From: CAKZYD01 sp039814715
Lineage (GTDB): Bacteria > Pseudomonadota > Alphaproteobacteria > Sphingomonadales > CAKZYD01
Direction of reading: 5' to 3'
Assembly: GCA_039814715.1 (NCBI GenBank)
Contig: JBCCAR010000028.1
Location: 1-42,527, forward strand
Length of the DNA stretch: 42,527 nucleotides
The notes beneath the pieces were generated by a model. The model had not been told where the DNA came from. It saw only the letters and a program-made list of their open reading frames with translations, and searched no databases. This document shows positions 25,493-32,888 of the stretch, piece after piece; position 1 is the stretch's first letter; every line of letters begins with the position of its first letter. Both the position numbers and the translations under genes were made by a program.

Positions 25493-25912
25493 ATGTCAAA
25501 AATGAAGGTCGCGACCGATTTCTTTCACGCCTGCGAAGGCTTGAAAGGCAGCGCTGGATGTGCGGAGTTTTTGGCGCCAGATGCAACATTTACCGCGCAG
25601 AGTGAGCCGATTGCTGACATTACGTCTTTGGCTGGGTACTGCGATTGGATGGCCGGTTTTGCGGCCGGCCCGGTGCCAGGCTGCAGCTATGAAATCCATA
25701 CTTGCGCTTTTGATGAAGACGCGAGCACAGCCCTCTTTTTTGCAACATTCACAGGTCAACATACAGCAGATGGCGGCCCGGTTGCGCCAACGCAAAAAAC
25801 GACGCAGTCACACTATGTCTACGCCATCACGGTTGGCGACGCTGGCAAAGTAAGCCACATGACGAAGATTTGGAATGCCAACTGGGCGCTCAAAGACCTC
25901 GGGTGGACGTGA
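25493..25912 (+). CDS. small NTF2/SnoaL-like protein
   Basis: A 139-residue single-domain NTF2-like protein: helix KMKVATDFFHACEGLKGSAGCAEFLAPDATFTAQ, then strands with YEIHTCAFDEDASTALFFATFTGQH and SHYVYAITVGDAGKVSHMTKIWNANWALKDLGW. The ATG at 25493 follows GGAG; an upstream in-frame start at 25406 would run through the operator and is unlikely. It is the fourth NTF2-like protein of the cluster. Single-domain relatives include ketosteroid isomerase-like and SnoaL-like enzymes; I cannot assign a substrate. Confidence 0.85.
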   Translation: MSKMKVATDFFHACEGLKGSAGCAEFLAPDATFTAQSEPIADITSLAGYCDWMAGFAAGPVPGCSYEIHTCAFDEDASTALFFATFTGQHTADGGPVAPTQKTTQSHYVYAITVGDAGKVSHMTKIWNANWALKDLGWT

Positions 25913-26190
25913 GGATTTACGGTGGGTCTTGCATCCACTTTTGTGAAGGCCCGGATGTACACGACTTCACTTCCGTTCATTGCCGTTGCCTCCCTTTCAG
26001 GAAACAATAGGATTAGGACCTCAAGCCCAAAGCAGCAGTGACTTTTCCAACACATTCAGCCACCTGTTTCAGGCGTGACTGTCAATAGCTGTTCGACAGA
26101 TTGTGGCATGCGATGAGCGGGCGTGGGACATGTTAGCGTGGGTGCCTATGCTGCCTCCGATTTTCAAACATTACAAGAGTAAGCACAAAA
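25913..26190. other. intergenic, possibly decayed sequence
   Basis: No gene was recognised. Open frames here are short and do not resemble a protein family. It adjoins the cupin pseudogene, so it may be degraded coding sequence. Confidence 0.4.
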
Positions 26191-26528
26191 TCACTCTAAA
26201 GGTGCAATCTCCAGCGGCCTTGTGCGCACCGCTTCTTCATCAATGATGATCAGCTATACGTACCTTTCTCAGCCCAAATGCCGGTAAAACCTTTTGGCAC
26301 AACAAAGACGTCGCCAGCTTTGAACGTGGATGGCTCTCCCACGTCAGGGGTAAGGGTTGAGGACCCGGCCATAACCCACACAACTTGATCATAAGGGTAG
26401 TTGGAGACATGGGCTGCGCTTTGCTGCGGGGCCTCGACTGAGGCAGGGTTAGATTCAAAAACGGATGCAGATAGCGTGCTGCCACGAACGCAGGGCTGGT
26501 GATCAGGTCGTGGGCTTTCCCGCTTCGT
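26191..26528 (-). pseudogene. frameshifted cupin (DUF861/cupin_3) pseudogene
   Basis: Reading leftward just after the aldolase stop gives a cupin core with NYPYDQVVWVMAGSSTLTPD and FKAGDVFVVPKGFTGIWAEKGTYS, then a TGA at 26252-26250. In another frame the expected family tail continues at once as LIIIDEEAVRTRPLEIAPLE to a TGA at 26193-26191. About four bases (of the codons for RE) seem to have been lost near 26253-26256. No ATG, GTG or TTG opens the first frame before the core, so the N terminus is also missing or shifted. It lies 3 bp after the aldolase gene and was probably once the last gene of that operon. Confidence 0.78.
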
Positions 26529-26531
26529 GCC

Positions 26532-27560
26532 TTACCGCTTGGCGTTCGCCATATCTAGCGCCACATCGACGATCATATCCTCTTGTCCTCCCACCATGCG
26601 CCGCTTGCCAAGCTCGACTAAGATTTCGCGTGTGTCGACGCCGTAGTCTTGGCTGGCCTTTTCGGCATGGCGCAAGAAGCTTGAATAAACGCCGGCGTAG
26701 CCAAGGCTCAAAGTTTCGCGGTCGACGCGGACGGGGCGGTCTTGCAGCGGGCGGACCAGGTCTTCTGCGGCGTCCATGAGTTGGTACAGGTCGCAGCCAT
26801 GCTGCCAGCCTTTGCGGTCGGCAGCAGCGATAAAGACTTCCAGCGGTGCGTTGCCAGCGCCGGCGCCCATGCCAGCGAGGGATGCGTCCACCCGAACCGC
26901 GCCGTGCTGGACGGCAACCATGGAGTTGGCAACACCCAGCGATAAATTATGGTGGGCGTGCACGCCGCGCTGTGTTTTAGGTTTGAGCACGCGGTCATAG
27001 GCTTCGCAGCGGGCTTTATAGCCATCCATATCGAGGGCCCCGCCACTGTCAGTCACGTAGACGCAGGTGGCGCCGTAGCTTTCCATCAGCTGCGCTTGCG
27101 CGGCGAGATGCTCCGGCTCAATCATATGGCTCATCATCAGGAAGCCGATGGTGTCCATACCCATGTCACGTGCGGCCTCGATATGCTGCTTAGAGACGTC
27201 AGCCTCTGTGCAATGGGTCGCAATGCGCACCGAGCGAACACCGATATTATAAGCGTGCTTAAGGTCTTCAACGGTGCCGATGCCGGGCAGAAGCAACGTT
27301 GTCAAAACGCTGCTTTCCACAACATCGGCGACGGCTTCAATCCACTCCCAATCGGTATGCGCGCCAAAGCCATAATTGAAGCTGGAGCCGTTCAAGCCGT
27401 CGCCATGGGCGACTTCGATGGCATCAACACCGGCTGCATCAAGCGCCTTGGCGATCTTCTGCACATGCTCAATACCATATTGGTGGCGAATGGCGTGCAT
27501 GCCGTCACGCAGAGTGACGTCTTGGATATAGAGTTTTGTCTCCGTGGGATTGAACGACAT
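26532..27560 (-). CDS. mhpE: 4-hydroxy-2-oxovalerate aldolase
   Basis: A 342-residue DRE-TIM aldolase that splits 4-hydroxy-2-oxovalerate into pyruvate and acetaldehyde in the lower meta-cleavage pathway. The metal motif is at the N terminus (LYIQDVTLRDGMHAIRHQY), with the metal-site histidines in GVHAHHNLSLGVANS and the loop VDASLAGMGAGAGNAPLE. The C-terminal part (LILVELGKRRMVGGQED, here EILVELGKRRMVGGQED) is the communication domain that meets the dehydrogenase and channels acetaldehyde. Its ATG overlaps the dehydrogenase stop (TAATG on the minus strand), as expected for subunits of one complex. Confidence 0.95.
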   Translation of the reverse strand: MSFNPTETKLYIQDVTLRDGMHAIRHQYGIEHVQKIAKALDAAGVDAIEVAHGDGLNGSSFNYGFGAHTDWEWIEAVADVVESSVLTTLLLPGIGTVEDLKHAYNIGVRSVRIATHCTEADVSKQHIEAARDMGMDTIGFLMMSHMIEPEHLAAQAQLMESYGATCVYVTDSGGALDMDGYKARCEAYDRVLKPKTQRGVHAHHNLSLGVANSMVAVQHGAVRVDASLAGMGAGAGNAPLEVFIAAADRKGWQHGCDLYQLMDAAEDLVRPLQDRPVRVDRETLSLGYAGVYSSFLRHAEKASQDYGVDTREILVELGKRRMVGGQEDMIVDVALDMANAKR

Positions 27561-28498
27561 TATGCGGCCTCCTTTTGAAAGCGCTTGAGGGCAATTTTTT
27601 CTGCGGTCGCCATGCCGGCGGAGGTCATGATGTCGAGATTGCCGGCATAGGCGGGCAGATAATGCGCCGCGCCTTCAACTTCCAGGAACACGCTGGTCTT
27701 GATGCCTTCAAACTGGCCTAGGCCCGGAATTTTGACTGGGTTGTTTGATCCAAAGCGTTCAAACTGGACATTTTGTTTCAGCCGGTAGCCAGGCACATAA
27801 GCGCGGACCTTCTCCACCATGGCCAGAATAGAGGCTTCAATGGTCGCTTCATCCGCGCCGGAAGACAGCGTGAAAACCGTGTCGCGCATGATCATCGGCG
27901 GCTCGGCGGGGTTGAGGATGATGATGGCCTTGCCCTTTGTGGCACCGCCGACTTTTTCGATGCCTTCCGATGTCGTCTCGGTGAATTCATCGATATTGGC
28001 GCGGGTGCCGGGACCAGCGCTTTTGGACGAGATGGAGGCGACGATTTCGCCATAATGCACGTCGGCAACCTGGCTGACAGCGGCCACGATTGGAATGGTG
28101 GCTTGCCCGCCGCAGGTGACCATATTGACATTGTCTTCGCCCAAATTATCTTCGCCATTCACGACGGGTATCACATAGGGGCCAATGGCGGCGGGCGTGA
28201 GGTCAACCATGACTTTACCCGCTTTGGTGACGATCTCATTGTGTTTGGCGTGGGCGCCAGCCGATGTGGCATCGAAAACGATTTTAATGTCGTCCCATTC
28301 CGACAAGCGGGTCAGTCCGTCGATGCCTTCCGCGGTAATCGCAACGCCCATGCGCTCAGCGCGCTTCAGGCCATCTGACTCGGGATCAATTCCCACAAAA
28401 GCGCTCATTTCCAGGACGTCGGATGTGCGCATGATCTTGATCATCAAATCGGTGCCGATATTGCCGGAGCCGATGATGGCGACTTTGGTTTTTGTCAT
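27560..28498 (-). CDS. mhpF: acetaldehyde dehydrogenase (acylating)
   Basis: A 312-residue enzyme that oxidises acetaldehyde to acetyl-CoA with NAD. The Rossmann motif VAIIGSGNIGTDLMIKI is at residues 6-22 and the catalytic cysteine is at about 129 in MVTCGGQATIPIV. The C-terminal dimer and aldolase-contact part follows (VFLEVEGAAHYLPAYAGNLDIMTSA). The ATG at 28498 starts the family's usual N terminus; the open frame extends to 28549. It sits 13 bp after the hydratase and is fused by one base to the aldolase start. Confidence 0.95.
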   Translation of the reverse strand: MTKTKVAIIGSGNIGTDLMIKIMRTSDVLEMSAFVGIDPESDGLKRAERMGVAITAEGIDGLTRLSEWDDIKIVFDATSAGAHAKHNEIVTKAGKVMVDLTPAAIGPYVIPVVNGEDNLGEDNVNMVTCGGQATIPIVAAVSQVADVHYGEIVASISSKSAGPGTRANIDEFTETTSEGIEKVGGATKGKAIIILNPAEPPMIMRDTVFTLSSGADEATIEASILAMVEKVRAYVPGYRLKQNVQFERFGSNNPVKIPGLGQFEGIKTSVFLEVEGAAHYLPAYAGNLDIMTSAGMATAEKIALKRFQKEAA

Positions 28499-28511
28499 GA
28501 TGGAGTTGCCT

Positions 28512-29285
28512 TTAAGCGTAAGAGAATGAGCAGCTGCCAAGGCCGCCAATGTGGGCGGTGACCCTGTCGCCAGGCGTCAGGGGCACCATGGGGCCAAGCG
28601 CCCCGGTCATGAGAATATCGCCAGCCTTCAGGCCGGCGCCGTGTTTGCTCAATGTACTTGCAAGCCAGGCTGCTGCGTTGAGCGGATGCCCAAGACAAGC
28701 TGCACCAGCGCCGATGGAGGTGATCTCGCCGTTGATCTCCAGAACCATTCCGCAGCTATAGAGGTCTAATCCGGTTAGCGGTTTCTTGTCTTTCCCCAGG
28801 ACGAATAAAGCTGAGGAGCCGTTATCGGCCACCGTGTCGGCGAAAGTGATCTTCCAGTCAGCAATGCGGCTGTCGACGATCTCGATGGCGGTAACGGCAT
28901 AATCAATGGCATCGGCGACGTGTTCAGCGGTGCAATCAATCTCGTTCAGGTCTTTTGCCAAAACCAGGGCAACCTCAGCCTCAACTTTTGGCTGTATCAG
29001 TCGGCTACTACCCACGCTCTCGCCATCGGTAACTGCCATATCGTCAAACAAGACTCCGAAATCAGGTTGGTCTACACCAAGTTGTTTTTGAACCGCTGGA
29101 GATGTGAGGCCGATCTTGCGGCCGACGATCTTTCTGCCCTGATCGACCCAAAATTGTGTGTTCAGCGCCTGAATTTCATACGCTGTGTCGGCATCGTTTG
29201 GCATCAAACCATCGCGCATTGGCGCAACCGTTTGCCCGTCATAAGCGCCGCGTAAGCGGCTGGCCAAATTGTCCGATGTTGTCAT
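28512..29285 (-). CDS. mhpD: 2-keto-4-pentenoate hydratase / 2-oxo-4-oxalocrotonate decarboxylase family
   Basis: A 257-residue member of the fumarylacetoacetase-like hydratase group that adds water to 2-hydroxypenta-2,4-dienoate. Visible blocks are GRKIVGRKIGLTSPAVQKQLGVDQPDFGVLFDDM (the K-x-G-L-T substrate loop), VEAEVALVLAKDL with the metal-binding glutamates, AIEIVDSRI and GDILMTGALGPMVPLTPGD. The ATG at 29285 is used by most relatives; upstream ATG at 29309 is possible. It is first in the leftward operon hydratase, dehydrogenase, aldolase. Decarboxylase relatives have the same fold, so the exact substrate is open. Confidence 0.92.
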   Translation of the reverse strand: MTTSDNLASRLRGAYDGQTVAPMRDGLMPNDADTAYEIQALNTQFWVDQGRKIVGRKIGLTSPAVQKQLGVDQPDFGVLFDDMAVTDGESVGSSRLIQPKVEAEVALVLAKDLNEIDCTAEHVADAIDYAVTAIEIVDSRIADWKITFADTVADNGSSALFVLGKDKKPLTGLDLYSCGMVLEINGEITSIGAGAACLGHPLNAAAWLASTLSKHGAGLKAGDILMTGALGPMVPLTPGDRVTAHIGGLGSCSFSYA

Positions 29286-29338
29286 GATAATGCTTCTCTC
29301 GTTTCTCACTCGCGCGCAGGCTAGTCTTGTTTCCGCTC

Positions 29339-29364
29339 AAATAGCAAAAACACGGTTGCTATTT
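29339..29364. promoter_or_regulatory. candidate IclR-family operator
   Basis: AAATAGCAA at 29339-29347 and TTGCTATTT at 29356-29364 form a perfect 9-bp inverted repeat with an 8-bp spacer. It lies midway between the divergent hydratase and IclR genes, 54 bp and 28 bp from their starts. Confidence 0.75.
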
Positions 29365-29391
29365 ATTCCCGATATGTAGGAATTATGTGTC

Positions 29392-30165
29392 ATGCTTACA
29401 TCTAATCCAAAGACCGGCGATCAGGCCGTCAAACGATCAATTGCGCTTTATGAAGCTGTGCTGGCGCGCGGCGAAACGCAGGCGCTGTCTGTGATAGCTC
29501 GTGAATTTTCTCTATCCACCTCGACTGCATACCGCCTGCTCACCCCTTACATTCAGGCCGGCTGGCTACGGCGCATAAAGCGGGGTCAACTGGCAGCCGG
29601 GCCGCGATTGTTAAGCGCTGCGCTCTCGCTGGATGTGCACAAAGTGCTTGCACGAACCGCGCGTCCTTTCTTGGCGGCACTTGCTGCTCAGCTTGGGCAA
29701 ACAGTGCATCTTGGTGTTCTTGAGAACGCTATGGTCACGTATCTGGTCAAGGAGACTCCCAATGGGATCAAGGAAGGGTGGACCCGAGAAAGCATGCAGT
29801 TAGAGGCCTATTGCTCAGGTATTGGCAAAGTGCTTTTGGCGCATCTGCCAGGGCAGGAGCAGGCGTTGTATCTATCGGATGGACACTTCATTGCGCTGAC
29901 GCAGCACACACAAATTGATCCAGCCAAAATGCGGCTTGAGTGGGAGACAGTACGCAGGCGTGGTTATGCGCTTGACGTGGAAGAAATCGCGATGGGACTC
30001 ACATGCATTGCTGTTCCGGTACGCACGCCACAAGGGCACGTTTGCGCCGCTATTTCGACGTCGCGTTATGGACCAGAGGGAGAGGCGCATGCCGAGACGG
30101 CGCTACAGGCCTTGCCCGCGCTGCAGGCCTGCGCTGCGCAGGTGCTTCAAGCGCCGCCTAGTTGA
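29392..30165 (+). CDS. IclR-family transcriptional regulator
   Basis: A 257-residue regulator. The winged helix is at about 12-75 (AVKRSIALYEAVLARGETQALSVIAREFSLSTSTAYRLLTPYIQAGWLRR), and the effector-binding domain at about 80-250 (LGQTVHLGVLENAMVTYLVKE, LEAYCSGIGKVLLAHLP, RRRGYALDVEEIAMGLTCIAVPVR, GHVCAAISTSRYG). Regulators of this family often control aromatic catabolism, for example MhpR and PcaU. Divergent placement with an inverted repeat between the genes makes the hydratase-dehydrogenase-aldolase operon its likely target. Confidence 0.93.
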   Translation: MLTSNPKTGDQAVKRSIALYEAVLARGETQALSVIAREFSLSTSTAYRLLTPYIQAGWLRRIKRGQLAAGPRLLSAALSLDVHKVLARTARPFLAALAAQLGQTVHLGVLENAMVTYLVKETPNGIKEGWTRESMQLEAYCSGIGKVLLAHLPGQEQALYLSDGHFIALTQHTQIDPAKMRLEWETVRRRGYALDVEEIAMGLTCIAVPVRTPQGHVCAAISTSRYGPEGEAHAETALQALPALQACAAQVLQAPPS

Positions 30166-30204
30166 AAACGAAACTCGTTTCGGCGCTAATCAAAGCGTCA
30201 CAGC

Positions 30205-30220
30205 GGCGCCGAGCGGCGCC
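30205..30220. terminator. possible terminator hairpin between convergent genes
   Basis: GGCGCC, loop GAGC, GGCGCC: a perfect 6-bp GC stem between the IclR stop and the convergent unknown gene. It has only a short TT after it, so termination is uncertain. Confidence 0.4.
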
Positions 30221-30745
30221 TTAATCATGAATTGCAGTCAAATTAATTTTTCCGCAGATAGGTTCATCGGTGATGGGGCCAAAGCCTGCATAAGTGCCGC
30301 GAAAAGTGCGATTATCGCTTGAGAGGTCTAGCTGGAGGATGCCAGCTTGTAAGATGCCAATTTTTGTGTTGCAGTACTCAAAGCTGAACTTCCTATCTGA
30401 AACGTTTTTGCCGCGAAGCCGAAAGACTTGCTCAGTTGCTTGGCTCTTTGCGTCGGCGGGAAAGTGCAGACGCATCAAGCCTGCAAGCGACCTACGTGGA
30501 TGAAATTCGATATGGCAGGTCGATATTTCCGGTGTGTCAGACCAAGGCAGCGTTTGTGAAACGGCCCCGTGCCAATGCCGCGACACCTTTCGTTTAGACC
30601 TGTAAGTTGATCTCCGTTTCTGTGTAAGCTTGCTCGATTTGGTTGCGATGTAGCAGATGACACCAGTTCCTATCCCGCTAAACAATACGCCCCGCTCGTT
30701 GGCTGCAAATCGAACTGCCTCTTCGATGTAGTTAGACACATCCAT
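30221..30745 (-). CDS. unknown single-pass membrane protein with beta-rich domain
   Basis: I do not recognise this 174-residue protein. A likely membrane helix lies near residues 19-36 (GVLFSGIGTGVICYIATK), followed by a basic stretch (KLTQKRRSTYRSKRK) that suggests the rest is cytoplasmic. The remainder seems to be a beta-barrel-like domain from HWHGAVSQTLPW to the end, FRGTYAGFGPITDEPICGKINL. GAGAGGAG stands directly before the ATG, which supports a real gene. The layout distantly recalls membrane-anchored beta-rich effectors or lipocalin-like proteins, but no partner gene is nearby to support that. It lies downstream of hemN in the same direction. Confidence 0.7.
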   Translation of the reverse strand: MDVSNYIEEAVRFAANERGVLFSGIGTGVICYIATKSSKLTQKRRSTYRSKRKVSRHWHGAVSQTLPWSDTPEISTCHIEFHPRRSLAGLMRLHFPADAKSQATEQVFRLRGKNVSDRKFSFEYCNTKIGILQAGILQLDLSSDNRTFRGTYAGFGPITDEPICGKINLTAIHD

Positions 30746-30923
30746 TGTTGTCTCCTCTCTTTGACCTCCAATGATTGTAAATATCTACATGTTATTCCGC
30801 TTACTACAATCTTTAGTGGAATGGCATTCGAGGTTCTGTTGAGTGGCGTGTGGCGCTGCCCCTCTGTTGCTCATGACCTTCTGTCAGAGCGGCACTCGTT
30901 GCGTTTTTTTTGCTCGTTTCTGT

Positions 30924-32273
30924 TTAAACGGCAATCGCGTGGCGCGCGCTTGCAGACTGCAGATAGGTATCAAACGCAGCAGCAATCACCCTCACCAGGG
31001 GTTGGCCGAGGTGTGTGACACGCAGCTCGCTGCCGTCCAAAGTGATCAATCCGTCGCGGGCCAATTCTGCTAGGAGAGGAAGTGTGTCGCCATACCAATC
31101 AGGCGCATTTCCAAACCGTTTTGCAGCTTGCGCCAAGTCTACGCTGCCGCGGCACATGATTTGTTCGATCACATCACCGCGCATCTGATCGTCTTTACTC
31201 AGCAAAAATCCTCTTGCGATTGGCAGCTGCCCACCTTCTACCGCGCGGGCCCATGCGCCTGTTTCAACGGTGTTTTGAACGTAGCTTGATGGCGTATGGC
31301 CGATGGATGTGGCGCCAAGGCCAAGCATGGTGTCGGCTTGGTCTGTTGTGTAGCCTTGGAAGTTGCGGCGCATGGTGCCGGCCTTGGCGGCCTTGGCCAA
31401 GGCATCGCTTGGCTTTGCGAAGTGATCAAGGCCGATCGCCTCATAGCCATGGTCTTTGAGGTATTGGGCCGCCTGGCTCGCTTGCTCCACGCGCGCTTGA
31501 GCCCCCGGCAAGGCTGCTTCGTCTATGAGCCGCTGCTTCTTCGCCATCCAGGGAACATGCGCGTAGCCAAAGAGCGCAATACGGTCTGGCTCCATCTTTA
31601 AGCAGAGGCGAATGGTCTCAAGAAGGGTGTTCACGCTTTGATGGGGCAAGCCGTAGATGAGGTCAAAATTAATGGCCGAGATGCCTGCGCTGCGCAAATC
31701 ATCAACGCAAGATGCCACCATGTCAGGCGGCTGAATGCGGTTGATCGCGGCTTGAACTTTTGGATCAAATTCCTGCACGCCGAAACTCGCGCGGTTGAAA
31801 CCGAGCGCGCCAATCGTTCGGATCATCTCCGGGGTGAGGGTGCGTGGATCGCTTTCAATGGCAAGTTCGGCACCGTCAGCCATTTTGAAATGGCGATGCA
31901 CCGTCTGCATCGTGTCCGCTAAGTCTTTGGGCACCAGGGCTGTGGGCGTGCCGCCGCCCCAATGTAAATGCCCAAAGGTCATGGGCGCGGGTAGATAGCG
32001 TGCGACCAGCTCAATTTCGTGGCGCAGTGTTTGGGCGTAGCTCGCCAGTGGTGCCTCGCGTGTTGCGAGCTTCATGTTGCAGCCGCAATACCAGCACAGT
32101 TCCCTGCAGAACGGGACATGCAAATAAAGCGAGATTGGGTCGGCTGGGTCCAGTTTTTCAAGGCAGCGTGCATAGTCTTCATGCCCAACATCGCCAGAAA
32201 AGTGCGGCGCCGTGGGGTAGCTCGTATAGCGCGGCACATTGCGGGTGACGTAGGAGTTTAAGGCGTCAGTCAT
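30924..32273 (-). CDS. hemN: oxygen-independent coproporphyrinogen III oxidase
   Basis: A 449-residue radical-SAM enzyme that converts coproporphyrinogen III to protoporphyrinogen IX without oxygen. The iron-sulfur motif CRELCWYCGC is at residues 56-65 in the CxxxCxxCxC form of true HemN, after the start RYTSYPTAPHF. GGGTPTAL and VESDPRTL-like (here AIESDPRTL) bind SAM. The length equals that of the family. The ATG overlaps the bchJ stop by 4 bp, so it is the third gene of bchE-bchJ-hemN. That grouping places an anaerobic heme/chlorophyll precursor step under the same oxygen-sensitive promoter as bchE. Confidence 0.95.
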   Translation of the reverse strand: MTDALNSYVTRNVPRYTSYPTAPHFSGDVGHEDYARCLEKLDPADPISLYLHVPFCRELCWYCGCNMKLATREAPLASYAQTLRHEIELVARYLPAPMTFGHLHWGGGTPTALVPKDLADTMQTVHRHFKMADGAELAIESDPRTLTPEMIRTIGALGFNRASFGVQEFDPKVQAAINRIQPPDMVASCVDDLRSAGISAINFDLIYGLPHQSVNTLLETIRLCLKMEPDRIALFGYAHVPWMAKKQRLIDEAALPGAQARVEQASQAAQYLKDHGYEAIGLDHFAKPSDALAKAAKAGTMRRNFQGYTTDQADTMLGLGATSIGHTPSSYVQNTVETGAWARAVEGGQLPIARGFLLSKDDQMRGDVIEQIMCRGSVDLAQAAKRFGNAPDWYGDTLPLLAELARDGLITLDGSELRVTHLGQPLVRVIAAAFDTYLQSASARHAIAV

Positions 32274-32881
32274 GAAGCGTTGTCCCGAGCAGGGTTTGCC
32301 GCGCGCGTGATTAAGAACTCACAGCGCGGTTTTCCAGGTTGCGCGCGACACTGAATTTCTTTGCAATAACAATCAGGTGCGACGAGGCTTTGATATAGCC
32401 TCGTAAAGACAGCGGCATGCCAATCACATAAACAGGTGTCGCTGCGTTCACCTTGAATGAGCGGGTTGCTTTCAATTGCAAAGTGCCATGGGCTTATCAC
32501 GTGAAATGCGCCGGAGCCGGCGAACGTCCAAGCATGCTTTTTAATCGCTTTGGACAAGAGGGTCGCTGCAAGGGATGCGGGCAGGCTTTTTAATAAAGTT
32601 TGGGCCAAGCTCGGTATACGATGCGCCATAATATAGTCAGCGGTCCCGCGGCCAGCTGCTTTGGATAAGGCTGGTGCATTGTCTGGGTCTTCGCGGCGAA
32701 CTTGTTGATGGAGACGCGCGGCCTCCTCCTCGGGTATCATGGATTGTCCATCTGGCACCTTGGCAATACCGGCGCGCGACAGCAATTGTGCGCGCCGAGC
32801 AATGCCTGCATGACGATCAAGCACAGGCAGCATTTGCAAGATCGCGTTGGGGCCAATGAGGCCTTGTGCATGGCTGGCCAT
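32270..32881 (-). CDS. bchJ: bacteriochlorophyll 4-vinyl reductase family protein BchJ
   Basis: A 203-residue protein of the V4R-domain group. It starts with GLIGPNAILQMLPVLDRHAG, contains AHRIPSLAQTLLKSLPASLAATLLSKAIKKHAWTFAGSG and ends with a cysteine-rich part (CLCDWHAAVFTRLYQSLVAPDCYCKEIQCRAQPGKPRCEF). BchJ was named as a vinyl reductase of bacteriochlorophyll synthesis; the true reductases elsewhere are BciA or BciB, and BchJ may carry substrates instead. It lies 7 bp after bchE and overlaps hemN by 4 bp. Confidence 0.9.
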   Translation of the reverse strand: MASHAQGLIGPNAILQMLPVLDRHAGIARRAQLLSRAGIAKVPDGQSMIPEEEAARLHQQVRREDPDNAPALSKAAGRGTADYIMAHRIPSLAQTLLKSLPASLAATLLSKAIKKHAWTFAGSGAFHVISPWHFAIESNPLIQGERSDTCLCDWHAAVFTRLYQSLVAPDCYCKEIQCRAQPGKPRCEFLITRAANPARDNAS

Positions 32882-32888
32882 GATGTGG

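Noticed and set aside
26240..26485. Leftward 81-codon frame after the aldolase gene
   Set aside because: It is the wrong frame over the cupin pseudogene; the neighbouring frame gives the family sequence.
27773..28378. Rightward 201-codon frame
   Set aside because: It is antisense to the acetaldehyde dehydrogenase gene and has no family resemblance.
30221..30745. CBASS-type membrane effector
   Set aside because: Only a loose resemblance in layout; no nucleotidyltransferase or other defence gene is adjacent.
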